A stretch of 64,000 bases of DNA from Nitrobacteraceae bacterium AZCC 2146 (GCA_036924855.1 JBAGRP010000001.1:3968001-4032000), one strand, 5' to 3'; positions 16,731 to 25,184 are shown, counted from the first letter of the stretch. Program-made: numbers and translations. The notes: generated by a model from the sequence alone, not told the origin.

Positions 16731-16913
16731 TCATTCCGGCTTTCTGTCTGGACGCTTGACAAGTTCGAATGAGGGAACGTGGATGCTTTCCCACCACGCC
16801 TCTAGCGCAGCCCCGCAAACCGTGCAGACCGCGCCACCCGTATGCGGTAGCAAGAACTTTGTTTCAGTGCGTTTGTACTCGGCACCGCAATCGCATCGGA
16901 CAATTGTCTCCAT
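16731..16913 (-). CDS. 60-aa zinc-ribbon protein
   Basis: ATG 16913 gives METIVRCDCGAEYKRTETKF then AVCTVCGAALEAWW. The CDC and CTVC pairs form a small zinc-binding module, and the C-terminus is basic. The longer frame from 16967 is rejected because the family-like part starts at METIV. It is upstream of another mini zinc-ribbon on the same strand. No function can be assigned. Confidence 0.6.
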   Translation of the reverse strand: METIVRCDCGAEYKRTETKFLLPHTGGAVCTVCGAALEAWWESIHVPSFELVKRPDRKPE

Positions 16914-17088
16914 TCTCAGAATATGCGCCCGGAACCGCCAATTTTCCAGCCCGGACGTCCCCCACAATCAAGTCGCTGACGAATACGCCCGTCAATTTCT
17001 ATGTCAGCCCTGATCACGAGCGTTTGTCTGGAACGAATGCGCTCCAACCTGCTTGAATCGCGGTTCTGTTGCGTCGGGAGTATTGCGT

Positions 17089-17441
17089 ATGCGTCGGTCG
17101 AATTGGACGCCCTCGATCGTTCCCAGTGGCGGAGATCAGATGGTATATCTCGTGATGGACTGCGACGGTCATGATGGAGGTTGCGTTTGGCGCGAAGTCG
17201 ATGCCGCGGCAACGGACCTTGAGACGGTCATCTAGACCTCCTCGATGGCCAGTATCCCGACCCGCTCCGGGTCGTGGCTTTCAACACCGTCGAAGGATGG
17301 TCGCGCGACGTCTCAAAAGATGTTGCCCGCGAAGTCCGCCGCCGCGCGGATCTCGCTTATGACGAACTAACCGGCGTCGTCGAAGAGTTCGTTACCCGGC
17401 ACGCCGGGCCTGAACGCCAGCTAATCCTGAGGCTCGCGTGA
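17089..17441 (+). pseudogene. Small hypothetical gene with one-base frameshift
   Basis: The protein starts MRRSNWTPSIVPSGGDQMVY and runs to DLETVI, where a stop (TAG, about 17235) interrupts it. In the adjacent frame the sequence continues naturally: DLLDGQYPDPLRVVAFNTVE then GWSRDVSKDVAREVRRRADL, ending at TGA 17439. The combined protein would be about 117 aa and matches a small Bradyrhizobium protein pattern I know (RRSNWTPSIVP...DLLEGQY...GWS.DVS). One missing base explains the break. The stop overlaps the next start (TGATG), so the unit was an operon. Confidence 0.75.
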
Positions 17442-17740
17442 TGTCGAAGCCCGGCTGGTACACACATTTTCCCAAGCCGATCCCGCTGCCGAAGGGCGAG
17501 CCGTTGGTCACGCTGCATGACGCTGGCGCCTACATCACTCGCCTACCCAAGACCCAACACGATAGCCGCGCATGGCAGAACGCAATGCATGTCCTGATCC
17601 AAGCGGCCGACCACGGCGGCCCCGTCGAGTTCGCCCGGATCGGCATGATGCAGGCGCTCTATCCGAAAGGTGAGCCGGTCTACGACACGAGCCGCAAGGA
17701 TACGCATTGGGGCCGGCGTAAGCTGGCCAGGGACCGATGA
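17441..17740 (+). CDS. Hypothetical protein, 99 aa
   Basis: The product begins MSKPGWYTHFPKPIPLPKGE and includes TLHDAGAYITRLPKTQHDSRAWQ; it looks helical in the C-terminal half. It overlaps the upstream pseudogene stop and the start of the next small gene (ATGA), so it is the middle gene of a three-gene translationally coupled unit. Proteins of this kind occur widely in rhizobial genomes without assigned function. GTG 17438 is an alternative start. Confidence 0.65.
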   Translation: MSKPGWYTHFPKPIPLPKGEPLVTLHDAGAYITRLPKTQHDSRAWQNAMHVLIQAADHGGPVEFARIGMMQALYPKGEPVYDTSRKDTHWGRRKLARDR

Positions 17741-17892
17741 AGACGCCCGACATGGAAGTGGTTCTGAGCGCGATGGAGGACGCCCGAAGGATCCTTGGCG
17801 AATACAACGCGCCCGGGCGGCTGCGCGATCGGGCAGAGACAGTCGACCTCCTGCTCGCCACTCTCGATCGGGAGGACTTGGTCATGCGCTAA
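17737..17892 (+). CDS. Hypothetical protein, 51 aa
   Basis: ATG 17737 overlaps the stop of the previous gene (ATGA). The product, MKTPDMEVVLSAMEDARRIL then GEYNAPGRLRDRAETVDLLL, is a short amphipathic helical protein ending LDREDLVMR. The coupled start and coherent composition support it despite its length. A hairpin terminator-like structure follows 45 bp downstream. Function unknown. Confidence 0.55.
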   Translation: MKTPDMEVVLSAMEDARRILGEYNAPGRLRDRAETVDLLLATLDREDLVMR

Positions 17893-17936
17893 CGCGAATG
17901 AACCGTCGGCGCGTGATCAGGCTGGTGGAGTGAGAA

Positions 17937-17969
17937 AAGCCGCCGCGGTTTCATGGCCCGCGACGGCTT
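17937..17969 (+). terminator. Probable terminator hairpin
   Basis: AAGCCGCCGCGG pairs with CCGCGACGGCTT (one mismatch) around a 9-nt loop, followed by CTTCGTT. It lies 45 bp after the last gene of the small coupled unit. The T tract is poor, so termination would be moderate. Confidence 0.5.
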
Positions 17970-19123
17970 CTTCGTTCCACTCATAGGCTCGCCAAAGCCT
18001 AGAAGTATCTTGTCCCATGGTGATTAAAGGTGAGTAAAGAGACCCGCCTAGCGCTCGGGGGCGCATCGGCGAGGCCCCCGCGCCGCACTTGGGTAGGGGG
18101 ATGCGCGACGCCCATTTCAACGCTGACAGTGGCAACTAGTTTCGAAACCAAAATAGCCGCGCCACCACCCCGAAAGGATGACGCGGCTTAGCCGCGTTGG
18201 CCGAATAGTTGGAGCGCCACGCCGACGCCGAGTATGAAGCCGCCGCTGGTTAGGGGCGTGAACGGATTTTGGGTATCACAGAAATGCAAGATCAGACGGA
18301 CGTCACTTGAATCGACGAGAGAGGCTTCCACTGGATGGTCACCCTCGCCTCCCGCCTTGCCGAGCTTCGACAGCAGCGCGCGACAGGAAGCTCGCCGCCG
18401 CAGTCATCGATCGCCGTGCGGTGGCCACCGACGGGGCCTTTGCGATGTGCGGTCCTCATGGCAATGATTGAAGCTCGCTTAAGGCCCTTACCAGCCGCCT
18501 CTGACGTTTTTCGTGCTGCCATTTTATGAAATGTGCGGCGCAGTAATGGTCAAGATTCGCCCAACATCTGATTAGGTTAGTAAAACAATCCCCATCCGGG
18601 GCGCTTTCGCTCGCCTGTTGGTGGCGTTTGGTTGCCCACTTATAATTCTGCTGCTGCCCGCAATGTGCATTGCGCAGAGGAGTCCGTGGGGCGTCCAATC
18701 GGGTATGTGCTGATGCTGATTCGCGATCGGGGTGCGGGAGCGCTTCGATAGTACGTTGGCAACAGCGCGTATGACGACGTTCAGCCCACCTGAACGCGTC
18801 ATCCGAATTACGGGAGGAACGTATGCCTGCCGTAGTGCGCAGCCCTGTTGAGGGTATTCGAACGGGGGAGGCCTTGGGACGCCGAGGTCTCTCTCTACTC
18901 TCGGCGCGGTTTCAAACGCGCCGACCTAACACATAATGCAAAACACGATGAATCGCGCAATCTCAGAATCGGACTTTTACCTGAGACCTCGATCAATTGA
19001 GCGCAGCTTTGTCTAGACCAATACGCTCATGTTTTTCGGCCAAGGCCCGATGGCTCTGCTCTTGATCCGAATGATTTCCTCCAGATCGGCTCTGTTTTTG
19101 GCAACTTTGACCATTCGCATTCC
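17970..19123. other. Long stretch without a recognisable gene
   Basis: Over 1.1 kb shows no ORF I can support. Frames at 18292-18522 and 18335-18529 overlap on opposite strands and look like neither known families nor clean proteins. A GC hairpin at 18155-18188 (AGCCGCG / CGCGGCT) resembles the one at 30653-30678, both with GGATGACGCGGC on the right arm, so it is probably a dispersed terminator-like repeat. The rest may be decayed gene remnants. Confidence 0.4.
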
Positions 19124-19132
19124 TTGTTTGGA

Positions 19133-19408
19133 ATGGTTCCAACCGATCGTTCGGACGCACAACAGGGGCTTACGATCTTGAAAGTAGCCAGAACCGTTGA
19201 ACGCAGAACTTCAGCGCAACTCGTTGAAGGCCTGACAACTGACTTTCCTGCACATGATGATCGACCTGAAGTCGCTCAAGCGCATACGCATGCTATCGAG
19301 ATACTTGGGCAGCTTGCCGACAGCATCCGTAGCCCTGCGGGTGGATCTTCACACCTGTGGGACGCAGCGTCTCGTGCTGTAGAAAACTGGCGAAGGACAA
19401 TCGAATAA
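19133..19408 (+). CDS. Hypothetical protein, about 91 aa
   Basis: The frame reads MVPTDRSDAQQGLTILKVAR and continues TTDFPAHDDRPEVAQAHTHA, ending AASRAVENWRRTIE. It appears helical and soluble, and I cannot assign a family. Starts at 19124 and 19133 are both possible and neither has a good ribosome site, so the gene call itself is only moderately supported. Confidence 0.4.
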   Translation: MVPTDRSDAQQGLTILKVARTVERRTSAQLVEGLTTDFPAHDDRPEVAQAHTHAIEILGQLADSIRSPAGGSSHLWDAASRAVENWRRTIE

Positions 19409-19509
19409 GTAGAAAGCACAAGTCGGCCCAGGGCCGCCCCTGCGACAAAACACAGGAGAGGCACATGCCGCGATTCGGTGTTATAGTTCCGCTTTTTTAG
19501 GGAGGGGCT

Positions 19510-19749
19510 ATGCCCAAAACTCCTATTTCCAAGGCCGATTTGGCTGACCTTATCCATCGCCGAATGGAAGACTTTCCAGAGTGTCCTCCGGATATGCGCG
19601 TCGAAATCAGGCGGATCAAAACTTCCGAGGGTCCTGGCTGGACTGCAGTTACGGGTTCGGCCGACAACCTCGCACACGTCCAGTGCGCGCGAAGAGTAGG
19701 GGCGCTAACGATATCGCTGAGACCGCAATACGAATTGTTCGACGACTAG
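19510..19749 (+). CDS. Hypothetical protein, 79 aa
   Basis: ATG 19510 follows a strong AGGGAGGGG ribosome site. The product starts MPKTPISKADLADLIHRRME, has CPPDMRVEIRRIKTSEGPGW, and ends in strands LTISLRPQYELFDD. It reads as a compact alpha-beta domain with a single cysteine pair, of a type I associate with Bradyrhizobium hypotheticals. No operon partner is obvious and no function is known. Confidence 0.65.
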   Translation: MPKTPISKADLADLIHRRMEDFPECPPDMRVEIRRIKTSEGPGWTAVTGSADNLAHVQCARRVGALTISLRPQYELFDD

Positions 19750-19861
19750 CATCCCGCGATCGCGTCGTAACCGAACATCCGCAGATATTGCCGAAGGGCC
19801 AGTTCTCATCCTCGTACCGACACGTGTAGGATCGGGGAAAATTCCATGTTATTCGGCTTCC

Positions 19862-20038
19862 ATGCGATATCTGGCGAGACAAGGCGTGACCGATTGGATG
19901 GTTTGGGATCGCGAAAAGCGGCGCCCCGCCCATTTTGCCGGCCGACAGCTTCTTGAGCTTCCGAAAGACGAAGCGATGCGTCTTCAGGCCGAATTGAACG
20001 GCGTAGAGCCACCCGTCACGACACCCAGATCGAAATGA
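19862..20038 (+). CDS. Hypothetical protein, 58 aa
   Basis: ATG 19862 opens MRYLARQGVTDWMVWDREKR and continues RPAHFAGRQLLELPKDEAMR. The protein is small, basic and coherent, and its TGA overlaps the next ATG (ATGA), indicating coupling. The VTDWMVWDR...PA pattern is familiar from rhizobial small proteins, with no function assigned. The ribosome site is weak. Confidence 0.55.
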   Translation: MRYLARQGVTDWMVWDREKRRPAHFAGRQLLELPKDEAMRLQAELNGVEPPVTTPRSK

Positions 20039-20250
20039 CCGCCAACGAAATAGCGCTGTTCATCAGAGCCGAAAGTGACTTGTCCATGCAGTGGCCTCGC
20101 GGGGCCGAAGTAACGGTTCATGGAGCCGGAGAGCGCCGTTGGATCGCAAAATGCTATTCCCCTGACCCTGTTCGAGACGCGCAATTCGCGTGGAAAATTC
20201 GGCAGATCGCAGACAAGCTTCGGCACAGGTTTGATCTCAAGCTTCACTAG
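20035..20250 (+). CDS. Hypothetical protein, 71 aa
   Basis: Starting at the ATGA overlap with the previous gene, this encodes MTANEIALFIRAESDLSMQW and VHGAGERRWIAKCYSPDPVR, ending in a basic helix (IRQIADKLRHRFDLKLH). It looks like a small alpha-beta protein; I do not recognise the family. Coupling to the 58-aa gene suggests the two act together or share regulation. Confidence 0.55.
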   Translation: MTANEIALFIRAESDLSMQWPRGAEVTVHGAGERRWIAKCYSPDPVRDAQFAWKIRQIADKLRHRFDLKLH

Positions 20251-20295
20251 CGGATGTTGCCGGCTAGCGATCATGCCGACACCGCGGCGCACAGG

Positions 20296-20469
20296 TTACT
20301 TCCCCGCAGGCTTAGCCTCATGATCCAGCCGGTTCAACAGGTTCATCAGGTCGTCGGCATCGTCCAAGCTCATGCCAATCTGCCAGTGGCCCTCGACCAT
20401 CGCGACGACGTTCGCTTCCGTGTCCCAGACCGACCAACCGCTTTCCAGCATCCGCATTTCGTAGCGCAT
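20296..20469 (-). CDS. Hypothetical protein, 57 aa
   Basis: The product MRYEMRMLESGWSVWDTEAN then IGMSLDDADDLMNLLNRLDH matches small rhizobial proteins with an MRYE...ESGW.VWDT...LS.EDADDLA.LLN pattern. ATG 20469 is chosen because homologues begin with MRYE; the open frame extends upstream through a hydrophobic stretch that overlaps repeat sequence and is probably not translated. Function unknown. Confidence 0.6.
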   Translation of the reverse strand: MRYEMRMLESGWSVWDTEANVVAMVEGHWQIGMSLDDADDLMNLLNRLDHEAKPAGK

Positions 20470-20524
20470 GGCTAAGATCCATTCGCCTGCAAAGCCAAGT
20501 AGCAAGAGCGAACATACGATAAAA

Positions 20525-20622
20525 AAGACCGCCGCTGGGTTGAGGCAACGGCGGCCGTTACGCACTACACTGGACCAGTCCGGCGGCCCACGCGAATGCT
20601 GGGTTAACTACGTAAATAACCG
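20525..20622. repeat. 98-bp dispersed repeat, copy 1
   Basis: This segment aligns without gaps to 42158-42255, with 9 mismatches by hand count. The first third is a hairpin (CCGCCG ... CGGCGG) and the rest is conserved single-copy sequence. In one frame both copies stay open (AAGLRQRRPL ... CWVNY), but substitutions show no clear codon-position bias, so coding is not established. Both copies lie beside small hypothetical genes. Confidence 0.7.
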
Positions 20623-20816
20623 ATTAACGCGCGACTGTCGTTTCCGACAAATGCCACCGCCTTTTTGGCCGCACTGAATTTTTGCTTCAAGTCTCGGCTC
20701 GTACTTGACTGATAAACGCCAGCAGCATTGCGGTACAAAGATACTAGCCAGACATCCGTGACTTCGGTGATGGCGGCCAGTCTTCGTTGCCCACATACTA
20801 CCGCTGTACTTTTCAA
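20604..20816 (-). CDS. Possible hypothetical protein, 70 aa
   Basis: An open frame gives MKSTAVVCGQRRLAAITEVT, then DVWLVSLYRNAAGVYQSSTS, ending in a basic helix. The composition is plausible for a small protein, but no family is recognised, there is no good ribosome site, and its 3' end overlaps the dispersed 98-bp repeat. Confidence 0.3.
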   Translation of the reverse strand: MKSTAVVCGQRRLAAITEVTDVWLVSLYRNAAGVYQSSTSRDLKQKFSAAKKAVAFVGNDSRALIGYLRS

Positions 20817-20898
20817 CTTTTCATTATTAGGTTTGTGTATAAATTAACGTCCCGGGGCTGGTGCTTTTTCATATCACAATTCATTTTTTGAGCCCGGT

Positions 20899-20926
20899 GC
20901 CGCAGGACAGTTTCCTGCGGCTTTTT
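20899..20926 (+). terminator. Rho-independent terminator
   Basis: GCCGCAGGA pairs perfectly with TCCTGCGGC around a 5-nt loop and is followed directly by TTTTT, a textbook intrinsic terminator on the plus strand. No plus-strand gene ends nearby (the last stops at 20250), so it may serve a small unrecognised transcript or insulate the gene starting at 20946. Confidence 0.75.
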
Positions 20927-20945
20927 ATCGAGTTTGGGGGCGATC

Positions 20946-21140
20946 ATGAGCGCTAGCAACATGAGCGACGATAGTTTGCTGCTATTTCACGAGAATATTC
21001 GCAAACAAGTCGAGATTGATCACCAGAGCAAGTTTGCGTTTGTAAGTGGGCCGGCCGTGCGAGAGTACGCGGAATCGCTACGAGACGAGATGACCAGGCG
21101 ACGGCTATCCTTCTCACCTATAGTGTGGCCGATGAAGTAA
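20946..21140 (+). CDS. Hypothetical protein, 64 aa
   Basis: The protein MSASNMSDDSLLLFHENIRK then FAFVSGPAVREYAESLRDEM is a helical, soluble polypeptide of a kind common in Bradyrhizobium (MSD..LL.FYENIR.QV...G.AVREYAE.LR.EM.RR). The ATG follows a GGGGGCG-like site and lies 20 bp after an intrinsic terminator. No function is known; wide occurrence in the genus is from memory. Confidence 0.65.
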   Translation: MSASNMSDDSLLLFHENIRKQVEIDHQSKFAFVSGPAVREYAESLRDEMTRRRLSFSPIVWPMK

Positions 21141-21347
21141 CAGCCCCGAATCTTTCATTTCCGAACCGTTCGGAGGCTGCGCACGAAGTCCCTGTCCTCG
21201 CCCACGCCAGTGATGTTGTAGACCGGCTCGTACAAGACATTCACCGGGGAGTTTCCATTTGCGGCTGCCTTGCCGCTCGGAACGATAGACACGGCAGCGG
21301 CCGGCGGAGCCGCTTAACCGCGCGTCGCGCTTATCACGACGATCGGT

Positions 21348-21587
21348 TCAGTGCCGATGGCGGCGGCGCCACTTATTGCTCTTGGGCCCAAGTACCGGTT
21401 GCGGCGCGAAGATTGAACCTGATTGATTTGTGACGTATCCCCGAGACTCTTGCAGACGCCGCTGATACCCAGGCGAGTTAGTGATATTCGCGCCGCTACC
21501 ACGAGCGAGCGCCGAACAGGCCCCGACGAGCTCTGTCGTCGTTACAAAAGCGATTAAGGCCGCAGTGCACTTCAGAAACTTTTTCAT
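21348..21587 (-). CDS. Small secreted protein
   Basis: The 79-aa product starts with a Sec-type signal peptide ([20 protein letters not shown], hydrophobic core, likely cleavage near ALARG) followed by a short polar mature part with [13 protein letters not shown] and a basic RRRHRH tail. Such peptides are frequent in rhizobia and are presumed periplasmic. It overlaps, on the opposite strand, the spurious 5' extension of the leuC-like frame, which is one reason to start that gene downstream. Confidence 0.6.
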   Translation of the reverse strand: MKKFLKCTAALIAFVTTTELVGACSALARGSGANITNSPGYQRRLQESRGYVTNQSGSIFAPQPVLGPKSNKWRRRHRH

Positions 21588-21831
21588 TCGCTATCTCCCG
21601 CGATCGATCTGCTCTTTTTCGGCAAGCATGAGCGGACAAAATCATTCCGTGCAACACCCTTGGGCATCACAACCAAGCGAGGGCGAACAAGCGCACAAAT
21701 ATGTCACCGAGAGTTTTGGACATCCACTTCGTCGTAAACACACGCCGACGACAAGTCGGCCTGTGCACCAGGCGAAGAGTGTCGAGATCGATCCCGCCGC
21801 TCAAGCAGATCGGTCCTTCAGCGAATTGGTA

Positions 21832-23166
21832 ATGCCCATATTGAAGTGGCTACCGTTCGGCTATACGCCCGCATTCGAATTCCTGGCCGCCCGCGGTCTC
21901 AAGCCACGATCGCCGCATCAGACCTTCGGAACGCCGGACCACTACGTGCCGACCGACGTGCGACAGGTATCGCGCATTCCAAGCGATGAGCGTCGCGGCA
22001 TGGTCGAATCCCTCATGGAAAACTCGCGCGAGTACGGCATCACCGTTTTCGAACTCGCCGATCGTCGGCAGGGTATCGTCCACGTGATCGGACCTGAACA
22101 GGGTATCAGCCAACCCGGGATGACCATCGTTTGCGCCGACAGCCACACCTCCACCCACGGTGCGCTCGGCGCGCTCGCCTTCGGCGTCGGCATGACACAG
22201 GCCACGCAGGTGCTGGCAACCCAAACGCTCTGGCAGCGCAAGCCGAAATCGATGCGTATTTCCATCGAAGGCGAATTGGGTCTCGGCGTCACCGCCAAGG
22301 ATGTTATCCTGGCCATCATCCGCGAGATCGGCGCCGCCGGAGCGGTCGGGCATGTCATCGAATACGCCGGATCGGCCATCCGAAGCCTCAGCATGGAAGG
22401 CCGCCTGACGGTCTGCAATATGTCGATCGAAGCAGGTGCCCGCGCCGGCATGATCGCGCCAGATCAGGTGACATTCGACTATGTGGAGGGACGCCCTTAC
22501 GCCCCTGCCGGCGAAGCTTGGACGAAGGCCGTCGCGCGATGGTCGGAGATCGGATCGGATCCAGACGCTGTCTTCGACAAGGAAGTTACCCTTGACGCCG
22601 CCGCTATCGCACCAATGGTGACCTGGGGCACCAGCCCGGAGGATGTCGCGCCGATCGACGGGCGAGTGCCGGATCCTGATCAGGCCACCACCGCCGAACG
22701 CCGCGAAGCCATCTCGAAGGCACTCGCCTACATGGGCCTCAAAGCCGGAATGGCCCTTTCCGACATCCCGGTCGACCGCGTCTTCATCGGTTCCTGCACC
22801 AATGGCCGCATCGAAGACCTCCGGTCCGCCGCCAGCGTCATCAGGGGACGCATGGTGGCGCAGGGCGTCGAAGCCTGGGTGGTCCCCGGCTCGGGCCTCG
22901 TCAAGGAACAGGCTGAGGCCGAGGGTCTCGATGGAATTTTTCTGCAAGCGGGCTTCCAATGGCGCGACGCCGGCTGTTCGCTCTGCCTCGGCACCAATGG
23001 CGAGACTGTTGCCGCGGGCAAGCGTTGCGCCTCGACCTCGAACCGTAACTTCGTCGGTCGACAGGGGCGTGGCGCCCGCACCCATCTGATGAGCCCGGCC
23101 ATGGCCGCCGCCGCAGCCCTGACCGGGCGAGTGACCGATGTCCGCCAACTCGATCAGGGAGAGTGA
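21832..23166 (+). CDS. LeuC-like hydro-lyase large subunit, N-terminus truncated
   Basis: This encodes the large subunit of an isopropylmalate-isomerase-type dehydratase. Active-site parts are present: the Asp-His pair in [28 protein letters not shown], and the three [4Fe-4S] cysteines ([13 protein letters not shown] and [10 protein letters not shown]). However, the usual first 35-40 residues with the LxYIDRHLVHE segment are absent; upstream of [11 protein letters not shown] the frame holds unrelated sequence. The conserved protein begins about residue 10 after ATG 21832; the frame is open from 21481 but overlaps an antisense gene. It is followed by a coupled LeuD. The catabolic neighbours suggest a maleate/citraconate-type substrate rather than leucine synthesis. 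It may be a pseudogene. Confidence 0.75.
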   Translation: MPILKWLPFGYTPAFEFLAARGLKPRSPHQTFGTPDHYVPTDVRQVSRIPSDERRGMVESLMENSREYGITVFELADRRQGIVHVIGPEQGISQPGMTIVCADSHTSTHGALGALAFGVGMTQATQVLATQTLWQRKPKSMRISIEGELGLGVTAKDVILAIIREIGAAGAVGHVIEYAGSAIRSLSMEGRLTVCNMSIEAGARAGMIAPDQVTFDYVEGRPYAPAGEAWTKAVARWSEIGSDPDAVFDKEVTLDAAAIAPMVTWGTSPEDVAPIDGRVPDPDQATTAERREAISKALAYMGLKAGMALSDIPVDRVFIGSCTNGRIEDLRSAASVIRGRMVAQGVEAWVVPGSGLVKEQAEAEGLDGIFLQAGFQWRDAGCSLCLGTNGETVAAGKRCASTSNRNFVGRQGRGARTHLMSPAMAAAAALTGRVTDVRQLDQGE

Positions 23167-23807
23167 TCGTGCAAGCCTTCAAGACACTTCGAGCCACCGC
23201 GGTCCCCTATCCCGGAGTCAATGTCGACACTGATCAAATCCTGCCCGCAAGATTCCTTTCAAAGCCACGTGCCGGTGGCTTCGCCCAGTATCTGTTTCAC
23301 GACCTGCGCTTCGACGACAACGGCAAGGAGCACGAGAGTTTCGTGCTCAATCGGCCGCCCTATCGCGATGCGCGCATCCTTGTCGGCGACGAGAACTTCG
23401 GCTGCGGATCTTCCCGCGAGAACGCCGTCTGGGCTGTGCATGACTTTGGCTTCCAGGTTGTCATTGCCCCCAGTTTCGGCGACATTTTCTTAAGCAACAG
23501 CCTCAAGAACGGTCTCCTGCCGATCAAACTCGATCAGAGGGTCGTCTCATCGATTATGAAAACCTTGAGGGAGCAGCAAGGCGCAACCATCGAGGTTGAC
23601 CTCGCGGCGCAGACGGTGACGGATCCAAACGGGGATGTTCACGGCTTCGACATTGACGCCTTCGCGAAACACTGTCTGCTGAACGGCATCGATGAACTCG
23701 ATTACACCCTCGCGCAGATGGACAAGATATCCGAATTTGAGCGCCCGCACGCTGCCGAGCAAGACTGGACGATACCGTCCACGGCCAACATTTCATCTTC
23801 TTCGTGA
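23163..23807 (+). CDS. LeuD-like hydro-lyase small subunit
   Basis: The 214-aa protein is the swivel-domain small subunit of a LeuCD-type hydro-lyase. [13 protein letters not shown] near the N-terminus and [21 protein letters not shown] carry the conserved substrate loop (GCGSSRE). Length is normal for LeuD. GTG 23163 overlaps the stop of the LeuC-like gene (GTGA), so the subunits are made in step; GTG 23169 is an alternative. Unlike the large subunit it looks complete. LeuCD relatives also act on maleate, citraconate, dimethylmalate and similar acids, and I favour such a role because the neighbours are acid-transport and CoA-ligase genes. Confidence 0.85.
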   Translation: MIVQAFKTLRATAVPYPGVNVDTDQILPARFLSKPRAGGFAQYLFHDLRFDDNGKEHESFVLNRPPYRDARILVGDENFGCGSSRENAVWAVHDFGFQVVIAPSFGDIFLSNSLKNGLLPIKLDQRVVSSIMKTLREQQGATIEVDLAAQTVTDPNGDVHGFDIDAFAKHCLLNGIDELDYTLAQMDKISEFERPHAAEQDWTIPSTANISSSS

Positions 23808-24033
23808 ACCGCTCGAAAGCTGAGCCCAGTGTCATTGAAGGTTGTTGTTGGACGCGAGCGAACACCGCAGCCCTTTGATCCTGACGAGATCGGCAGCTGC
23901 CGCTGAATGTCAGATGACTTACCGGCGTCATGTTCTGTCTCCAGCCGGATGGCCTCGGCTCGTACATTCCGCGAGACGCTGGCTAAATGTGAACGACCGC
24001 TTTGCGCGGTGGGCTCAACCGATCGCGGCAACT

Positions 24034-24205
24034 CGGACCGTGCAGCCCGATAGCGATCCGCCCCGCCATTGCGCTGGACTTCACGGCTGATGGTTGACGC
24101 AGATCGTCCTAAGTGGCGCGCGATCGACCGCAAAGAGCGGCGCATGCTGAGCCTTCGAGAGATCTCCCCTCGTTCAGAAAGGCTGAGCGCCCGTTTGGTA
24201 CGGCG
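24034..24205 (-). pseudogene. IS30-family transposase fragment
   Basis: The minus strand encodes RRTKRALSLSERGEISRRLS then SLRSIARHLGRSASTISREV and QRNGGADRYRAARSE, the N-terminal helix-turn-helix (HTH_38) of IS30 transposases. The catalytic DDE domain is absent: the frame continues into sequence unlike the family. It separates the leuCD pair from the IclR gene, so the cluster has suffered an insertion or deletion here. Confidence 0.75.
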
Positions 24206-24335
24206 GCGATCAGGCTGGCACCGACCGCAAAGGCAGTCCCGCCGATCAGCCCCTTCGTCGCGCAGCGCCGCACCACCGTCGATCTCCACGTCTGGAGTGG
24301 CGTTCACCGAAGGTATATCCTTTTGGACAAATCAT

Positions 24336-25118
24336 CTACAACATCTCCAGTTCGACAATGGCCGTCCGGATCTGCGTCGCCAATTCGAGAAGCGGCCTGT
24401 GCAGCCGTTCCACCCACCTGCTTGCGGGCTCTTCCGAAGTGACGGAAACATTGACCACATAGATTGGTCGTCCCTCTATGACGATGGGCGTTGCAAGCGC
24501 CGTCACCTCGGGCTGCCACGTGGCAAAACAGTAGCTTCTCCGCTCGATGCTTGCAGCGGCCTCGATAATGCCTCGCTCGATCGCTGGCCAACGCTTGCGG
24601 CCTTTCGCCTTCAGCCTGGCGATGAGGACGGATCGACCGGGTTCCTTCGCCGCGGCCAGATAGGCGCGGCCCAGAGCCGTCAGTTCGATGGGCACCCGAT
24701 GTCCGGAAACGATGACGCGTTGCGACGCGCGGACGTTGAAGCGCAGCGATTCGAGATAGACCATCTCGTCGGAATCCTGCACGGCCAGTCCCACATTGAT
24801 GCGCAGGCGTCGCGCCAGCGCCAACATCAAGGGTGTTGCGACCCGCAGAACGGATGACCCTGTCCGCATCGCGTGTCCAAGACTGAGAACCCCTGCCCCC
24901 AGCCGGTACGCGCGCTGCATGGAATCGTATTCCAGATATCCCGCATGCGTGAGCGTCTGCGTGAGCCTGCTGACGGTGGCAGGCGAGAGTCCCGTCCGCT
25001 CCGATAGCTCACCGTTGCCGAGGAGTTCCGCTCCGGGCCGGAACGCCCTGAGGATGGCGATGCCCCTGTTCAGTGAGCGATTTGTAGGGGCTTTCTGCGG
25101 AACAAATCTCGTTGCCAT
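24336..25118 (-). CDS. IclR-family transcriptional regulator
   Basis: The 260-aa regulator has an N-terminal winged helix-turn-helix (SLNRGIAILRAFRPGAELLG, then LSERTGLSPATVSRLTQTL and GYLEYDSMQRAYRLG) and a C-terminal IclR effector-binding domain (VIVSGHRVPIELTALGRAYL is the usual GxxxPLxxTAxGRAxLA block, and ATPIVIEGRPIYVVNV near the end). Start ATG 25118 is preferred over the longer frame because family members begin shortly before the HTH. It is divergent from the TctC-ECH-CoA ligase genes, with a perfect palindrome between, so it probably controls them in response to the acid they degrade. Confidence 0.88.
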   Translation of the reverse strand: MATRFVPQKAPTNRSLNRGIAILRAFRPGAELLGNGELSERTGLSPATVSRLTQTLTHAGYLEYDSMQRAYRLGAGVLSLGHAMRTGSSVLRVATPLMLALARRLRINVGLAVQDSDEMVYLESLRFNVRASQRVIVSGHRVPIELTALGRAYLAAAKEPGRSVLIARLKAKGRKRWPAIERGIIEAAASIERRSYCFATWQPEVTALATPIVIEGRPIYVVNVSVTSEEPASRWVERLHRPLLELATQIRTAIVELEML

Positions 25119-25169
25119 GGCGCCGGTCCAATCGCGATCCCGATCGTCAAAATAGGGTGTGTTCACCAA

Positions 25170-25184
25170 TTCCACCAGGTGGAA
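25170..25184. promoter_or_regulatory. Candidate IclR operator
   Basis: TTCCACC-A-GGTGGAA is a perfect 15-bp palindrome in the interval between the divergent IclR and TctC genes, 52 bp from the regulator start and 121 bp from the TctC start. IclR-family operators are typically short palindromes with TGGAA/TTCCA halves. Binding by this regulator is inferred from position and symmetry. Confidence 0.6.

Noticed and set aside
18292..18529. Overlapping 76-aa minus and 64-aa plus ORFs
   Set aside because: Neither has a ribosome site, family resemblance or coherent composition; left as unassigned DNA.
20525..20622. A conserved small protein encoded by the 98-bp repeat
   Set aside because: Of nine mismatches between copies four fall at third codon positions and five change residues, so there is no evidence of coding constraint; kept as a repeat.
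21850..23148. 432-aa open frame on the minus strand
   Set aside because: Antisense shadow of the LeuC-like gene, with no start signal and no recognisable domain.
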